Source: Halichondria panicea
Lineage: Eukaryota; Porifera; Demospongiae; Suberitida; Halichondriidae
NCBI RefSeq assembly: GCF_963675165.1
Contig: NC_087386.1
Span: 3,664,169-3,728,168 of the forward strand
Reading direction: 5' to 3'
DNA: 64,000 nucleotides
This document shows, in pieces, positions 12,613-24,125 of the stretch. Positions within the stretch are counted from its first letter, which is position 1; every line of letters starts with the position of its first letter. Under the pieces are notes generated by a model. It made no database searches. It saw only the letters and a list, made by a program, of their open reading frames with translations, and was not told where the DNA came from. The position numbers were made by a program, and so were the translations under genes.

Positions 12613-13020
12613 AGGCTCTGGGAAAACCAGACATTTGGAGCAGAATTTGGTATTAAGCTATAGCTAAATTTGTGCCTACAGTGTAAAATCTCAAATAAAA
12701 TTTTATTGGTGTATAAGTATCTATAGTCCTTTTACTACCTCTCTGTAAAATCTGATGCTCTAAATCCAACTCTTTCCATCGAAGCACCTCGTCCAAACTT
12801 TCGCTATTACCTTATTTTTCCTAATTGAGCAATGTTTGAGAGGCGTTTTTCTCGATACTACATTTTACGGCTTCAAGTTTCTAACGCGCATAACTCGGGT
12901 ATGAAACCAGGTATGTGAACACTAAGCATATCATTATGTAGGCAATGCTCTGCTCTATCATTTGGTACATTAATCAACGAAATTTTAGTCTGCTCCAAAT
13001 GTCTGGTTTTCCCAGAGCCT
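12613..13020. mobile_element. MITE with about 30-bp inverted repeats
   Basis: Left end AGGCTCTGGGAAAACCAGAC, continuing ATTTGGAGCAGA, is matched inverted at the right end, which finishes CCCAGAGCCT. The interior is 408 bp minus the arms and non-coding. I find no clear TSD. Confidence 0.7.
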
Positions 13021-13734
13021 GTCACATATAATCGATCGTTGTATACTAGTGACAGCACATGCACGAGACTTAGTCACTATAGGAACATTTTCAAACGGCA
13101 CACAAATCACCAGATTACCCATCTATGTACTGGGAATCCGTATGGCTTCAGTTTATCATAACCCTGCACGTGTCAATTCAATTTATGTGTCAATTCAATT
13201 TATTATTGCAGGGCATTTCATAATTTTATAAATGCCATACGCAGTAAATGTCTCAAGGAATTCTCTCCTTTGTAATCTTAATACCTTTGTAATCTTAATA
13301 ATCCTATTCCTCCGTCACATTAAATAAACAAACTATTAAAGGATGATGGAAAAAACAGTGAACTTATTTCTTAAATAGCATAAGGACTCGGAAGAGACGG
13401 AAGATAAGAATGATAAAAAATAATAAAAAAGGTGGACGAAAGAAATGCAATTGGAGCAGACCAGGAGCATGAAACCAGGAGCATGAATACATGAATACAC
13501 CAGGAGCATGAATACAGAATGATGACCCACCACCACAGTTGACACTACATTTTAGCTAGCAAGTTTAACAACCTATACCAACCTATACCAACATAACTCA
13601 TTATAGTCGACAAGAAACCATAGTATTACACAATCATATTCATACAGCAGTCAGTCATTGATTAATTACTGTACATTTAATAAATAATTATTTTAGGGGT
13701 AGAGTAGGTTCATCTTGTATCCAATCATCATGGA
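13021..13734. other. Gene-free region
   Basis: Nothing recognised apart from short duplications (CACCAGGAGCATGAATACA-type words at 13461-13516). Confidence 0.4.
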
Positions 13735-14005
13735 ATGTCTCTCATGGAGAACACAACAAGCAGCAATTAAGCAAGGCACGTCCCTCTTCAGGAGACACCG
13801 CCATCGACCTTTTAGCCTCATGTTCAACAATAACACGGGCTTTGCTTAGACTGTAGTTAAAGAGTTTCTGCTCAGCTGTCAATGAGCCATGATCAATGAA
13901 AGCCTTTAGCAACCATGGAAGGAGAGGGTACGCAGGATCACCAAGCACCAACAGTGGAACAGCTTGGCCACAGATAAACAGTGTACCGCCTTGACCTTCA
14001 CCCAT
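13735..14005 (-). pseudogene. PIF/Harbinger transposase fragment (DDE_Tnp_4)
   Basis: The minus strand encodes VPLLVLGDPAYPLLPWLLKA, then the ARVIVEH block typical of the end of Harbinger nucleases. The D in GDPAYP is the usual second catalytic acid. A small deletion and frameshift follow VEH: the expected GRWRCLLKR and the CLIAACCVLH C-terminal block are present in another frame down to about 13735. N-terminal exons and the DNA-binding partner protein are not found. Remnant of a DNA transposon. Confidence 0.8.
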
Positions 14006-14099
14006 TTCTCAACCTGTGGGGGGGGGGGGGGGAATTTTTGTTTTTGGTATATTGATTTGGCGTTCGAGTTTTTCATCCAAATGTGTTTTTGTTTCGTCT

Positions 14100-14235
14100 A
14101 TGTATGATTTGAGGGTGGGATTTCTTGAGAATACTTGTGTGCAGAGGAGGAATGCCAGTGTCAAAAGGTCACAAATTAAAACACCCTATGTTTTACATGT
14201 AAAACTGAGTTTACCCTCGCGCCCCTGAGTTTATA
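14100..14235. repeat. Interspersed repeat, inverted relative at 35785-35900
   Basis: GGAATGCCAGTGTCAAAAGG, ACCCTATGTTTTACAT, and TTTACCCTCGCGCCCCTGAG followed by TTTATACACCA occur here and in reverse orientation at 35785-35900. Probably ends of one MITE or other repeat family. Confidence 0.75.
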
Positions 14236-14239
14236 CACC

Positions 14240-15470
14240 ATCAATAGCTCTTTATAATCACAACAGAAATCGGCACCCACTGCATTCAGTGCAAAGAACG
14301 AGCTTCTGCCTATCGAGATTCTGCTGTTACCGATCTTAGAATTCCCAGGTGTGATGGGTTTCGTCATATTCTTTTATTGTCTGGTCCCCATTTACCCCTT
14401 CCATTGCCGAATACCAGTGCGTGATAAGATTCCCTTTGATTCCCTTGGTGTGAAGTTTGGATAGGAGGAAGTTGCACTGAGTAATAGCTTAGCTGCCCGG
14501 ATCTTTGTTTGGACCTTTTAGGATAGGGATGAGGAGACCTTCCCGAATGATATGGGCCCAACAAGTGCGATTGAGGTGTGTAAGGGGTGGTATTAACCAT
14601 TCTCCCGCGTGGACTGTTTCAATACCATCCGGGCCAGGGAATTGATTGCGGATTCCACCTCTGAGGGGACAGTTTCATTAGGGGTTGAGATGGACTTGAT
14701 GGTTTCCAGATGATGTCCCTTGGGCAGAAAGATGACACTGGGGGTGGTGAGAGGAGGTCACTGAGCCCAGCCCAGCCCTCGAATTTTTTTCCATTCACAG
14801 TAAGGGAGGCAGTCAGAGCTTCCCATAATGCCTTTTGATGAGTGTCCTCTGTTGACGAGTCAAGGTTGTCATTCAGCAGATCTTTATTGTGGTGACAGAG
14901 TTCAGAGCGGAATTTACCCTTCGCAGCTTTGTATTTTTACCACAGGTCCAGTTGGTGTATATCCCATTTTGGGAGACTGAAACTTTTTCAGTGGGATGTG
15001 ATTAGCGGTGCTAGGTGGTATGAAGGGTAGATAGGATTATTCTTATATAGGATTTTGTCTCTCTCAGTTAGGTTTCTCCATTGAACAGCATACTGGCAGG
15101 TGGTCTGACAAGCTGACTTAATAGAGCTGTTGTGGACAATGATGTAGTCTATCGTAGATGTTGTGCTCACTTACATACGTGTGTGATAGTACCCTCTGGT
15201 TGTGAGCTGACCAACGAATATGCGTCCTTGCTCGTTAGAGGACCACCTTCTGTACCAGTGAAATCACCCAAAAAGATCACTTCTTTGTCTGTTCCAGTGC
15301 AACCGGTATACTGAGAAGAAACATAGGGGCAGTTGCAAAGGCAGAATTTGAACATGTTCAGTGCTATCTGATGAACATCTATAATTATGTAATTGTTTTT
15401 CCTGTCGATCCATTGAGAGTCGAGAAATGCATCGTTGTATAAAAGTCAGAGAGATGTGAGCACTGTCCAA
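14240..15470 (-). pseudogene. Non-LTR retrotransposon (LINE) ORF2 remnant
   Basis: On the minus strand a degraded endonuclease region (EVIFLGDFTGTEGGPLTSKD, then STIDYIIVHNSS, about 15355-15080) is followed by PDGIETVHAGEWLIPPLTHL and GLLIPILKGPNKD (about 14635-14510), as expected for AP endonuclease leading into reverse transcriptase. A family such as CR1 or L2 is possible, but I cannot assign one. Stops and frameshifts are frequent; the RT core with YADD is not visible. Confidence 0.6.
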
Positions 15471-15479
15471 CAGATATCC

Positions 15480-16475
15480 TCCTCAATAGCATCGTCGTCG
15501 TACTTGTATTCTGTGTGGTACGAAACATATGAACATATGCTATTATTACAGGTCAAACAATTTTTTAATCATAAACAGACCACCCCACACCACCCCACCC
15601 CACGCTCAGCTAACCTACCCAGCATACCTAGCAAGTCACCTGTAATGTTACCCATAAATTATTCCCAGCAACAGCTTGTCACTGTCACTCGTCTTCAACT
15701 TTCGTTTCAGCAATCTCTCTGCAAATGGACCAGAAGTACACCCTGGTCCACAGCCACAGCTGTATCCCACTGCTGATAACATTTAGAAATGCTTTAAAAT
15801 TCGCTATTACGTGGCAAATAACAGGAGAATAATTATAGAGAAGACGAATTGATAGATATGCACTAAACATTTAACCATAGATAATGTATTGTTTACACAA
15901 TATTTATGATATACATGTATTCACAATGTAGTGCCATCTACAAAAGTCAACTCTACACTTAGCTTAATAACATTGCTTACATAGTTAGAAGTTGTGTCCC
16001 ACCGACTAGCGCTACTCCATGTAAAAGCCCAAAATCATTTTTACAAGAATGGCAATTAATTTTTGGTTACATTACTCCATAGATTAAGGAGGGAGAGGGA
16101 TTGGAAACGCAAGTATATATTGACGTCATGTATATAGGCCACCGGGCTTGAATCGAGGTAGCAAGGACAGGGCATTGTTCCTGCATACATGCTGTAGGGG
16201 AGAGCTTGTAGCATGATCTCACCTAAGGGACTATATTATTATGCCTGTTGGCTGTCTTACTATTGTGATATTTATGACTACAATAACAACAAACTACGAA
16301 AAAACTTTCTTCGTCTACTCCTGACTTTTTAACTCGTATAGGGATCCCATAATCTTTCTGAAGTTCTTGTATTTGCCTGGTGATGTTACATACACAAACG
16401 GTAAATTGAGCAAGGTGTAACTTCTCACATGAATGTCATAGAAATAGGACATTACAATGAACCTATTCCTATGCA
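15480..16475. other. Gene-free flank; lone P-type terminus
   Basis: No gene. CATAGATTAAGGAGGGAGAG at about 16077 resembles the termini of the P-type elements listed below, but I find no partner end, so it may be a truncated MITE. Confidence 0.35.
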
Positions 16476-16543
16476 AACTCTGAGAATAATACGTAGTGTA
16501 CTATAATTAGATAATATGTGATTGTAACGACCTTTTGATTCAG
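16476..16543 (+). repeat. Candidate 5' LTR remnant
   Basis: Direct repeat of 27719-27804 with the same AACTCTGAGAATAATACG start and GACCTTTTGATTCAG end. Very short for an LTR, so boundaries are uncertain. Confidence 0.45.
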
Positions 16544-16893
16544 TATAACAATCGTCCTAAATACAGCTAGAAACCGTCTCCAAAAGTACTCGAAGGAAGG
16601 ACTATCTATCCTTTGCAGGATATTTCACTCGGAAAAGAGGAAGGAGGTCAAGTCCAGACCAGGTGGCAAGAGACTCAAGACTTGCCGACTTGCCGGTTGG
16701 ACGAGCGTTCGCCTTGAACTCCAGAGCAAGGCATGGGTCTTCCCACGAAGGTAGCAGGTGATGAGCTACGGCTGCTAATCGAAGGACACCTCAGTGAAGA
16801 AGGATTCAAGTCATAATCGACGAGAAGACAAGGCAAGAGGAAGGTAAAGCATATTGGTGCCTTTACCTAGCTGATGATTATGGTGTGTTTAAA

Positions 16894-17595
16894 CATAGAT
16901 ATAAGAAGGGAGAGGGATGGCACTGCGCACAATCACTTCTGTGTAATGCCAAAAGGTTGATCCGCGTTTCGGCTCTAGACACCCCACCAATCCAGCGGGA
17001 AATGTTATTACTATCCCCACTGGGACTCTTGGTGCCTACGTCACCAAGAGCTTGAAAACTTTCGAAGGCAGTTTTTTGAGTGTTGTATTATCGTTTCGGC
17101 TCGTTTCGGCTCTATCTAGTGGAAGGAGACTACAGCCCAAAATATTAATGATTCCCTCTTTCTTAAGTAGCTGGGCATTGTATGCAAGTAAAATAAAAGC
17201 CACTTGGCTTTAGGTTGGTAAGTAATGTTCATTTTTGTCTTAGTAAGCTGGTTTATAAAAGCAGACTTTTTGTGTACCCATTTAAGAATGTAGGTAACTG
17301 TCTCTTTGTATTCGCAGAAGTTTGCTAATTCTCTATCATGTCTGTGACTGTACTGGAATACTCAACGGTACAGACAGAGCTCCTCTCAACTGTCCAAGCT
17401 GGTCTCACTGCTGCTACCTTGTTGTGACTGTTCCACTAGCCATTGCTAATACATAGAGCTCAGTAGCTACTTTTTAGCCTAGTACTAGCTAAAAGCATGG
17501 GTTGGAGGAAATAAAGAAGAAAACATTGACCGAAACGCGGATCGTCAATGCTATTTACGTAGGGTTTCCCATCCCTCTCCCTTCTTATATCTATG
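16894..17595. mobile_element. P-superfamily MITE, copy 1 (intact)
   Basis: Inverted ends start CATAGATATAAGAAGGGAGA on both sides (702 bp). Flanking 7-bp repeats are GTTTAAA (16887-16893) and GTTTAGA (17596-17602), differing by one base. The interior includes CCGAAACGCGGATC words on both arms. The same element, inverted and split, is at 28549-34658. CA...TG ends and a 7-bp TSD fit P-type elements. Inserted in the 5' part of the gypsy element. Confidence 0.85.
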
Positions 17596-17639
17596 GTTTA
17601 GAGAAATACGTGTATGCAATGATGAATATGTTGATGAAT

Positions 17640-18265
17640 ACAATGATGAAGAGCATGAACAGGGCGAACGTAAAAATAATGATAGAGCGGAAAACGACTG
17701 AGCGTTATAGAGACGGCAGTCAGTCGTACAGGAGCAGCTAAGACAACACAGTAGAGACAGAGTAGAGACAGAGCATGAGGCAGCCCTACGAGAGAGAGAC
17801 TGAACCGACGGAGTTAGCCAAGCAGTTATGGAAGATAAATTGCCATCAACTGAGCACAGGAACTGAATGCCCTGAATGCCCAGATATTCACCCTCCAAGA
17901 AATTACAGAGAGCGGCGTTCTCTGACGAGAGGCGACCCTTGCCGATTGCCAGTAGAACGGAAAGACGACCCCGTCCCAGATCACAGTAGACCCAGATACC
18001 AGATTGACTCTGGATACTCGTAGCCCAGTTAATACGGGTAAAAGGAGGGGCAGGGCTCCACCAATAGACGGCGAGGATACAGAAATAAGGTTCCAGGATT
18101 GGCTACCTGCATTGATCCGGACATCGAAATGGAATCAATGGAATCAATGGACCACTGAAGAAGAGTTGGCAGGACATCTCCGTGGACGTGCCCTACACGA
18201 GTGGGAGCTGATGGAGGAGTGTGATTGTGTTAGGGCTAGTGACATATTGTGTACTCGATTAGACC
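17640..18265 (+). pseudogene. gypsy gag-like region, N-terminal part
   Basis: Basic, arginine-rich sequence, then a gag-type block at 18080-18265 containing FQDWLPALIRTSKWNQW and EELAGHLRGRALHEWELM. A 9-bp exact tandem duplication (GGAATCAAT, near 18131-18148) repeats the WNQ motif. The frame is cut at 18266 by the Mutator-type element and resumes after 24125. Confidence 0.65.
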
Positions 18266-18586
18266 CAGAGGAGGTTGGACACGATCACGCGAGCTAGTTT
18301 TTCTGCTGACTCAGCACTGTTTTGTAGGGCAAAACCAATGTACATTTCAAAGAGGTATATCTCATCTAACTAGTAAAAAAATCACTGTTTTTTGTGTTTT
18401 CCTATTCAAGTAAGTAGTCTTGCTGTCAGTAGCCACCCGATCCCTGCCGATCCCCGCTCATTGGTGACAGTGCAGTGAGTTTTATAGTTTTATGTGCCAG
18501 CTAGCTATCATGAGTACTTTTTAAATTATACAGCATGTAATATTATTCTAATCTATCAACAGGAACAGAAGTACCTGGTACCCAAT

Positions 18587-21500
18587 ATGGCCAACTTTTC
18601 AGATACTGTTGAGCAGTTGTGTGAGGGTGTTAACGCTCTAATGGTCACTCCACCACCCACCCCTGTGCCTACAACACCCCCTGCTAGACGTCGGAAGCAA
18701 AGTGTTACCCAACTTTCTCAAAGCCCTTCTTCTCGCCCAAGATTAAGACAGGGTATAAGAGACCAAATAATTGGTAAGAAGTTGTTTGGAAAGCATACGA
18801 AGAATCAACCACCTGTTTGGTCGAAAGAAGAAGAATCAAGGCTGATAGAATTTATGCTAATCTTTACGGAAGGCAAATCGTGGGTGATGCACAAGTACAC
18901 CCCATTTTGGAATGAGGCTGGGAAGCATATTCAGCGATGTCTGAAAACGTTTCACCGTCGATCAGGTACATAAGGTTTTAGGTATTGTGGTTGCTAGATA
19001 ACTTTGACATTATGTGTCATTCGGGCAAGAATGTTTGTTTGGATCGTGTATTTGTAATTATGACAATGTACTTACATTCTATAGGGAATGCCTGCCGTAA
19101 AAGGGTTATCAACTTGTCATCGAAATTTGAATCTCCCCTGCAAGCCGACCAGAGCTGTAACAGTGAAGAAGCGATTGTCACTTTTGAAGATAAGTCTTCT
19201 TCCTCAGCAAGTCATTCTATGCCCGTTTCTCCTAAGTCCAGTGATCCTTTGGTTGTTATCGGAAAATGCAAAGAAAACTTGAGGTCACTTAAACAAACAG
19301 AACAACTAGAAGCTCTGTCACAATTGTTTAGTGATTTTGGCCAGGTAGTCATTCCACCTGACTTCCTAGAGCTAACTCGTAATGCAGTGTGTAACCTTAA
19401 GGAAGAAGGTAGAGCTAACCTTGTTTATAAGCTTGCCAGATGCCTTGGCACAAAGCGTGAAGATGGTAGTGACACATTGCTCCCGGTTAAAAGAATGCCA
19501 ACCGGTTTGATTGAGTATATTGTCAGCTTTTTTAATGCGGAAAATCTTCAAAAGGTATGTCTTAACCATTCAAATGTAACTGTGTAATTATCTTGTTCTT
19601 TAAATATAGGTACAATGTCCTGCTGACTACAGACTTTGGCAACAAACGTTGTTCGGAATGAAGTGGGTAAAGATACATGCTGGACCCATGTGGAGTGAGG
19701 ACACAGTTTCCCAAGGAAGTACCCTGGGTCATAGCAAAGCTCAGAACCCTACGAAGGTATTAATTGAATATCACATCACATAATTATTTAATGGTTATAA
19801 AGGTTCCTGTGCTATAATTTTGTTTGCACTGTCAGGCGAGAGTCAACATACCTGGTCTGTCTGATAGAACCCTAAGGAGAGATATAGTATCAAGTGGCTA
19901 TACCATGGGATCTGAAATTCAGGTAGCATATTTTCTAAATTTTGTGTTTCCAATTATGTTTAACCCTACAATAGGCCAATGCACTTGACCAAGCTGCTGC
20001 AATGTTCCCAACTGACACCCAATGGTGGATCAAAGGGGATGCAGTCGATATAGTCCCGGGACTAAGTGACTCCGTTAGAGGTGAATGGTCTGGTGATGTA
20101 GACCTAAATGACGGCAAGCTGCAACTGATGTTTTCTGAGTACCAAGAACGCTTGGACAAGATCAAACACTTTGGCATGGGTACCAAAACGGAAATTGAAG
20201 CTGGAATCGTTCATGAGAATCATAAAATGGAAGACACTCTTGCCTTTCTTACTGCAAGTAAGTCAACATGTATTTTAAGCATACCGTTAGGTCCATCCCT
20301 GTAACATAGTGCCTTATTCTGATGTGTTTATGCTGTAATTATCCTTCAGAACTAGTGGAAGCCAATGCTGACTATGAAAACAAGCTGAAAAATGCTAAAA
20401 AATTGGATAAGACTATGTTTGAAGCTGCCTGGAAAGTAGAAGAATTGGATCGTGTGTGTATAGGGTGTCGTTCTATACGCACAGAGCTAACTGTTGTGCT
20501 TGATGGATTGCGTGAGTCAGAATCTACCGTCCAGCAACTGAATATCCCCCGTCGCCTTACTGCCATTAGACAAAGGTTGTCTGCTATCGTAAAGGCGTTG
20601 TATCGATGGAAACGAACAGCTGCATCTCATGTGTTTGTGTTCATGATATCATCTGAGCTGCGAAACAAAAAGCCGTATGCATTGCCTGTTCAATGTGTTC
20701 CATGTGTCGGTCTGAAAGAAAATGATATCAGACAGCTTACAAACAAGCTTATAGCCGAGATTGTGAAGCGCAAGATGGAAGTTGTAGGTACATGTTGTTT
20801 AACCATACATCTACATGTACATGCACATGCATAATTATGTTGATTGATTGCTAGCTGTATTCTGTGTTGCTGACCGTGCATCCTTTCCTCAGGGTCAGTG
20901 TCAAATGGGGAGTTTAACTACATGAGATACAAGGGCTACACACGTCCCTTGAGTGTTTTCAAGATCAGGGCAGATGTACGCTCTAGATACTCTCGGATGT
21001 CTGAACATGCTGCACTACCATAATTATACACTTACCATGTGTTTCTTACATGTATGTTGTTATGAGTCCTGCATGTGAAATTAAATAGTAGGAGTGCATG
21101 TTGAAAAAAACAACACTGGAAATTGTGTATTCATGACTGTCTTGCATATTATTTATAAGTTTCGACGTTGTTATTGTTAGGGTTCCCTGATGGTACTGTT
21201 CATGCAAAACGTGACAACCCTGCTGTTTCAGTAATGCTTCTAAATGAAATTTGGAACTGGAAACAATTGGGTGCTTCTACAGAGGATGTGATTTCTCGGC
21301 TGCGCCCAAGAACTGTCCCTAGTGGCTACACGTTTAACACATGGATATCTGGTACGTTTTATGTAACAAAATAAAACTACTGATGACTGAAATGGTTCCC
21401 CAACTACTTTGATCAGTTATTATTCTTACTACAGGGAAATCAGAGAGTATGCCAGATATGTTAAGATCGATCCTGTCTCAACTTCAGTATACCTATCTCG

Positions 21501-22802
21501 TACACAAATGGGATAGAGAAGGCATTCCGTTCAAACAACATGTCTATGTGCCTGAAGTACACCCTCTAACTGGTAAAACCTATCATGAGAGGGAAGACGA
21601 AGACGAACCTCATGTCTTAAAGGTACATTGTACATGTACGGACATGTACATGTTTTAGGTCACTTAGCATTGGGGTTAGAGTTTGCATATAAGTAATGCT
21701 TAGCAGTTTAATTGTAAAATTTGCTGTGGTGTAAGACTGCATGTATACTTTGCTCCTACATAGTATTTTATTATGTACACATATATTCTGTTCCCTACAG
21801 AGAATGGCAACAAGTACCAGAGAGGGAGGCCCTGATAATGTACATGTAGAGAGGTATGTCGAAGCTTTGTCTTGTCCTTCAGCAAGGTTGACATATTCTG
21901 CTCTGTCTGGTGCACGGAAACAATCGGTGCAAGATGCAGAAAGAATGTTCAGTGTGGACATGGTTGAATTCATGAAGGACAAAGGGTATGATATCGAGGC
22001 AACCTATATCTCTGCCATTGGTAATTGGCGTCGATCATGTGACGAGCGTGGTTTATCCCAACTACAAAGGTGTCGGTACAATCATCAACTCTTGATGTTT
22101 GTCATGGATGACCTGATGCCGTGGCACAAGACTGACTATGATCTTAGTGTAATGGAGGTCAATAGGTCAGTAACTTTAGTGAATATACATGTATCTTCCA
22201 AGGAAAATAAATATGCCTGAAAGTATCCGTTGGCCTTAACTTTGCATTTAAGTTGATGCATTACACAATTTATATGCAGAAACGTTTCCAATGTCTGTGG
22301 CTTCACACGGCAAACGTTGATAGCTGTGACGACTAACATTGAAAGTAGAGAGAAGAGGAGGATGGATAATTTACAGATGGGTATACCCCCAGAGCACCCC
22401 AGAGCAAGCACGTCTGATGATGTAGAATGTTTTTTTAGCGTCATGCGAGACAACCTGGGGAAAAACTTTACGCTCAAAGAAGTCAAGTACAATTTTAGGA
22501 AAGTCTGTATGGAATTTGAGAAAAGAATCAATCCAGACCTCCCTTACTTTTATCATACCTCATATCATACCAGGTTTGCTGAGGGTGAGCTTCCCTCATT
22601 TGACAAACCATCGACAAGGGAAAAACGAGTGCAACGAGTCCCTCAAAGAGAGCAAACTGCTTCTTTTGTACCTGGGCGAGCAACTCTCCCAGTAAGAGGC
22701 TCTCTTTCTATTCGACCTCAGTTCCATAACAAGCCGCTTGACCTTCCTCCTCCTCTAAGTGCCCCAGTCCACATTTGCGAACACTCTTATTCTCAACTCT
22801 AG
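18587..22802 (+). CDS. SANT-domain candidate transposase, 11 exons
   Basis: Predicted exons, each with GT/AG borders: 18587-18964, 19085-19554, 19611-19757, 19836-19921, 19975-20258, 20350-20786, 20894 to about 21020, 21180-21350, 21436-21620, 21801-22166, 22279-22802. The protein has a Pro-rich start, a Myb/SANT-like block (PPVWSKEEESRLIEFML), a TLRRDI region, then WWIKGDAVDIVPGLSDSVRG with EWSGDVDLNDGK, a coiled stretch, RTAASHVFVFMISSELRNKK, NGEFNYMRYKGYTRPLSVF, and near the C-terminus STSDDVECFFSVMRDNLGK. I recall homologues as multicopy unnamed proteins in sponges and cnidarians. The acidic residues in KGDAVD, DDVE and possibly the segment with NGEF are candidates for a DDE centre; that is inference. 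The exon near 20894-21020 has an uncertain 3' border. Confidence 0.7.
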
Positions 22803-23073
22803 CTGGTGAACTGCAATTAGTGTGCAAACAGTTATGTAATTAACTCGTTGTGTCATTGTCTTATAATTATTGTGTAAACTTTTGATGTTCCCTTTGAGTC
22901 TGAAATTAGACTGAATTTGTCAAATGAATTTAATTGATGGTTGATGATTGATGATTAATGAATCAGGTTGGTACATAATTATAATTATGACTGAATGATA
23001 CAATAAATATTGGCACGCATGACAGGCCGTGATACAACACAACAAGATATAAAAGAGTTATAAGCACGTAAAT

Positions 23074-23893
23074 TCATCTTGTACTAGCGCACTGAACAAC
23101 AGGAAGGGCCCACTGCCCTCTAATCGTAATATCGATTCCAGCATAATATCCCGGACCACTACGCCATGCCACACGGTACTTAACCCATGAAAACTGAACA
23201 TTTTCAATAACATTTCTGATGATTGCAGAGTGGACATCCTCCAATGCTTCACGCACCACATAACCTATGGTGAGCCACTCTTCTTTCAGCTTGCAGCGAA
23301 AAGCAATTGCCCTTGCATCATATGGATTAGTGGATTCACAAAATATATTTACAGGTGTCTCTGTCCCATTCTTGAGCAAGTCAGCGACTTGTTTCAGAGC
23401 ATCTTGATAATCAACAGAGCGGGTAGCACCAATGCACTTGAACGTGACAGTGTGAGATGCCGAGAGAGACAGTTGTGAAGAAGATGTGTCATCAGATGGA
23501 TCAGATGGAATATTTTCTTCGTCATCACAATTTTCCTCAACGTTGGCACCAAAACATTTCCATTGTTTCAAAATCAATCCATTCCCACTCCCACAATATA
23601 CAGACACCAACAGATGGCAGATGCAAACCGTTAGTGCACACACAGGCAGCAAAGATGGCAGGCTGCAAATAATAATGGATTACCACTTAATACTATGTTA
23701 CGTAAGTGTATAGACATGATTTTGGTACCTGCACTGCAAATGTAGTTTTAGGATTGAGAGTCGATGGGTAGCTTCGACACAGCCCTGCATCACAGCGAAC
23801 AAAGGCATCAAAACACTCCATCTCCATCTCACTTTCAAGACCATTGTTTGCTACCTCCACCTCCACTTTAATCTGTCTCAACTCGATTGCCAT
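23074..23893 (-). CDS. HIRAN-like protein of the 18.3-24.1 kb element
   Basis: Two exons: 23893-23729 (start MAIELRQIKVEVEVANNG) and about 23662-23074. The second carries a Cys-containing stretch (VCICHLLVSVYCGSGNGL), an acidic Ser-rich linker, then VTFKCIGATRSVDYQDAL and NPYDARAIAF with WLTIGYVVREAL and KYRVAWRSGPGYYAGI. The NPxDxxAI motif with a following IGYV is the HIRAN signature, a domain that binds 3' DNA ends in HLTF and stalled-fork factors. The predicted splice shifts the frame by one base, so either the donor is misplaced or the copy is damaged. Converges on the SANT gene; probably an accessory transposition protein. Confidence 0.6.
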
Positions 23894-24125
23894 GATCTCA
23901 AAATTGGGTATGTTGTACATAAACGGTTTGCCAATGGACAGTATAATCCATAACTCCTCTTCCCTTTGAGAAAACCACTGAGAATCCAAAAGTACCCCAA
24001 AGTACCCCTGGCATTGAGCAAGGACTGAAGGAGCTAGAGGCCATTGTTTAGCTGAGAAGAATGAAAGAATGTAATTAAGGTCACATGTCTTATGATAATT
24101 AATGACGCGCGTCCAACCTCCTCTG

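Larger units (their letters stand above)
18266..24125. mobile_element. 5.86-kb Mutator-type DNA transposon with SANT and HIRAN genes
   Basis: Ends CAGAGGAGGTTGGAC on the left and its exact inverse on the right. The 9-bp direct repeats are GATTAGACC (18257-18265) and GATTAGATC (24126-24134), one mismatch. The gag frame of the host retroelement continues across the insertion when one repeat is ignored, confirming the boundaries. Inside are two converging genes: a spliced + gene (18587-22802) and a - gene (23074-23893). The coding parts look well preserved compared with the retroelement around them, so this insertion is the younger. The proteins do not resemble the MULE transposase at 44-48 kb although the termini do. 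Confidence 0.85.

Noticed and set aside
15435..15776. 113-residue plus-strand reading frame
   Set aside because: Overlaps the edge of the antisense LINE remnant and is low in complexity (Ser, Thr, Pro); no recognisable domain.
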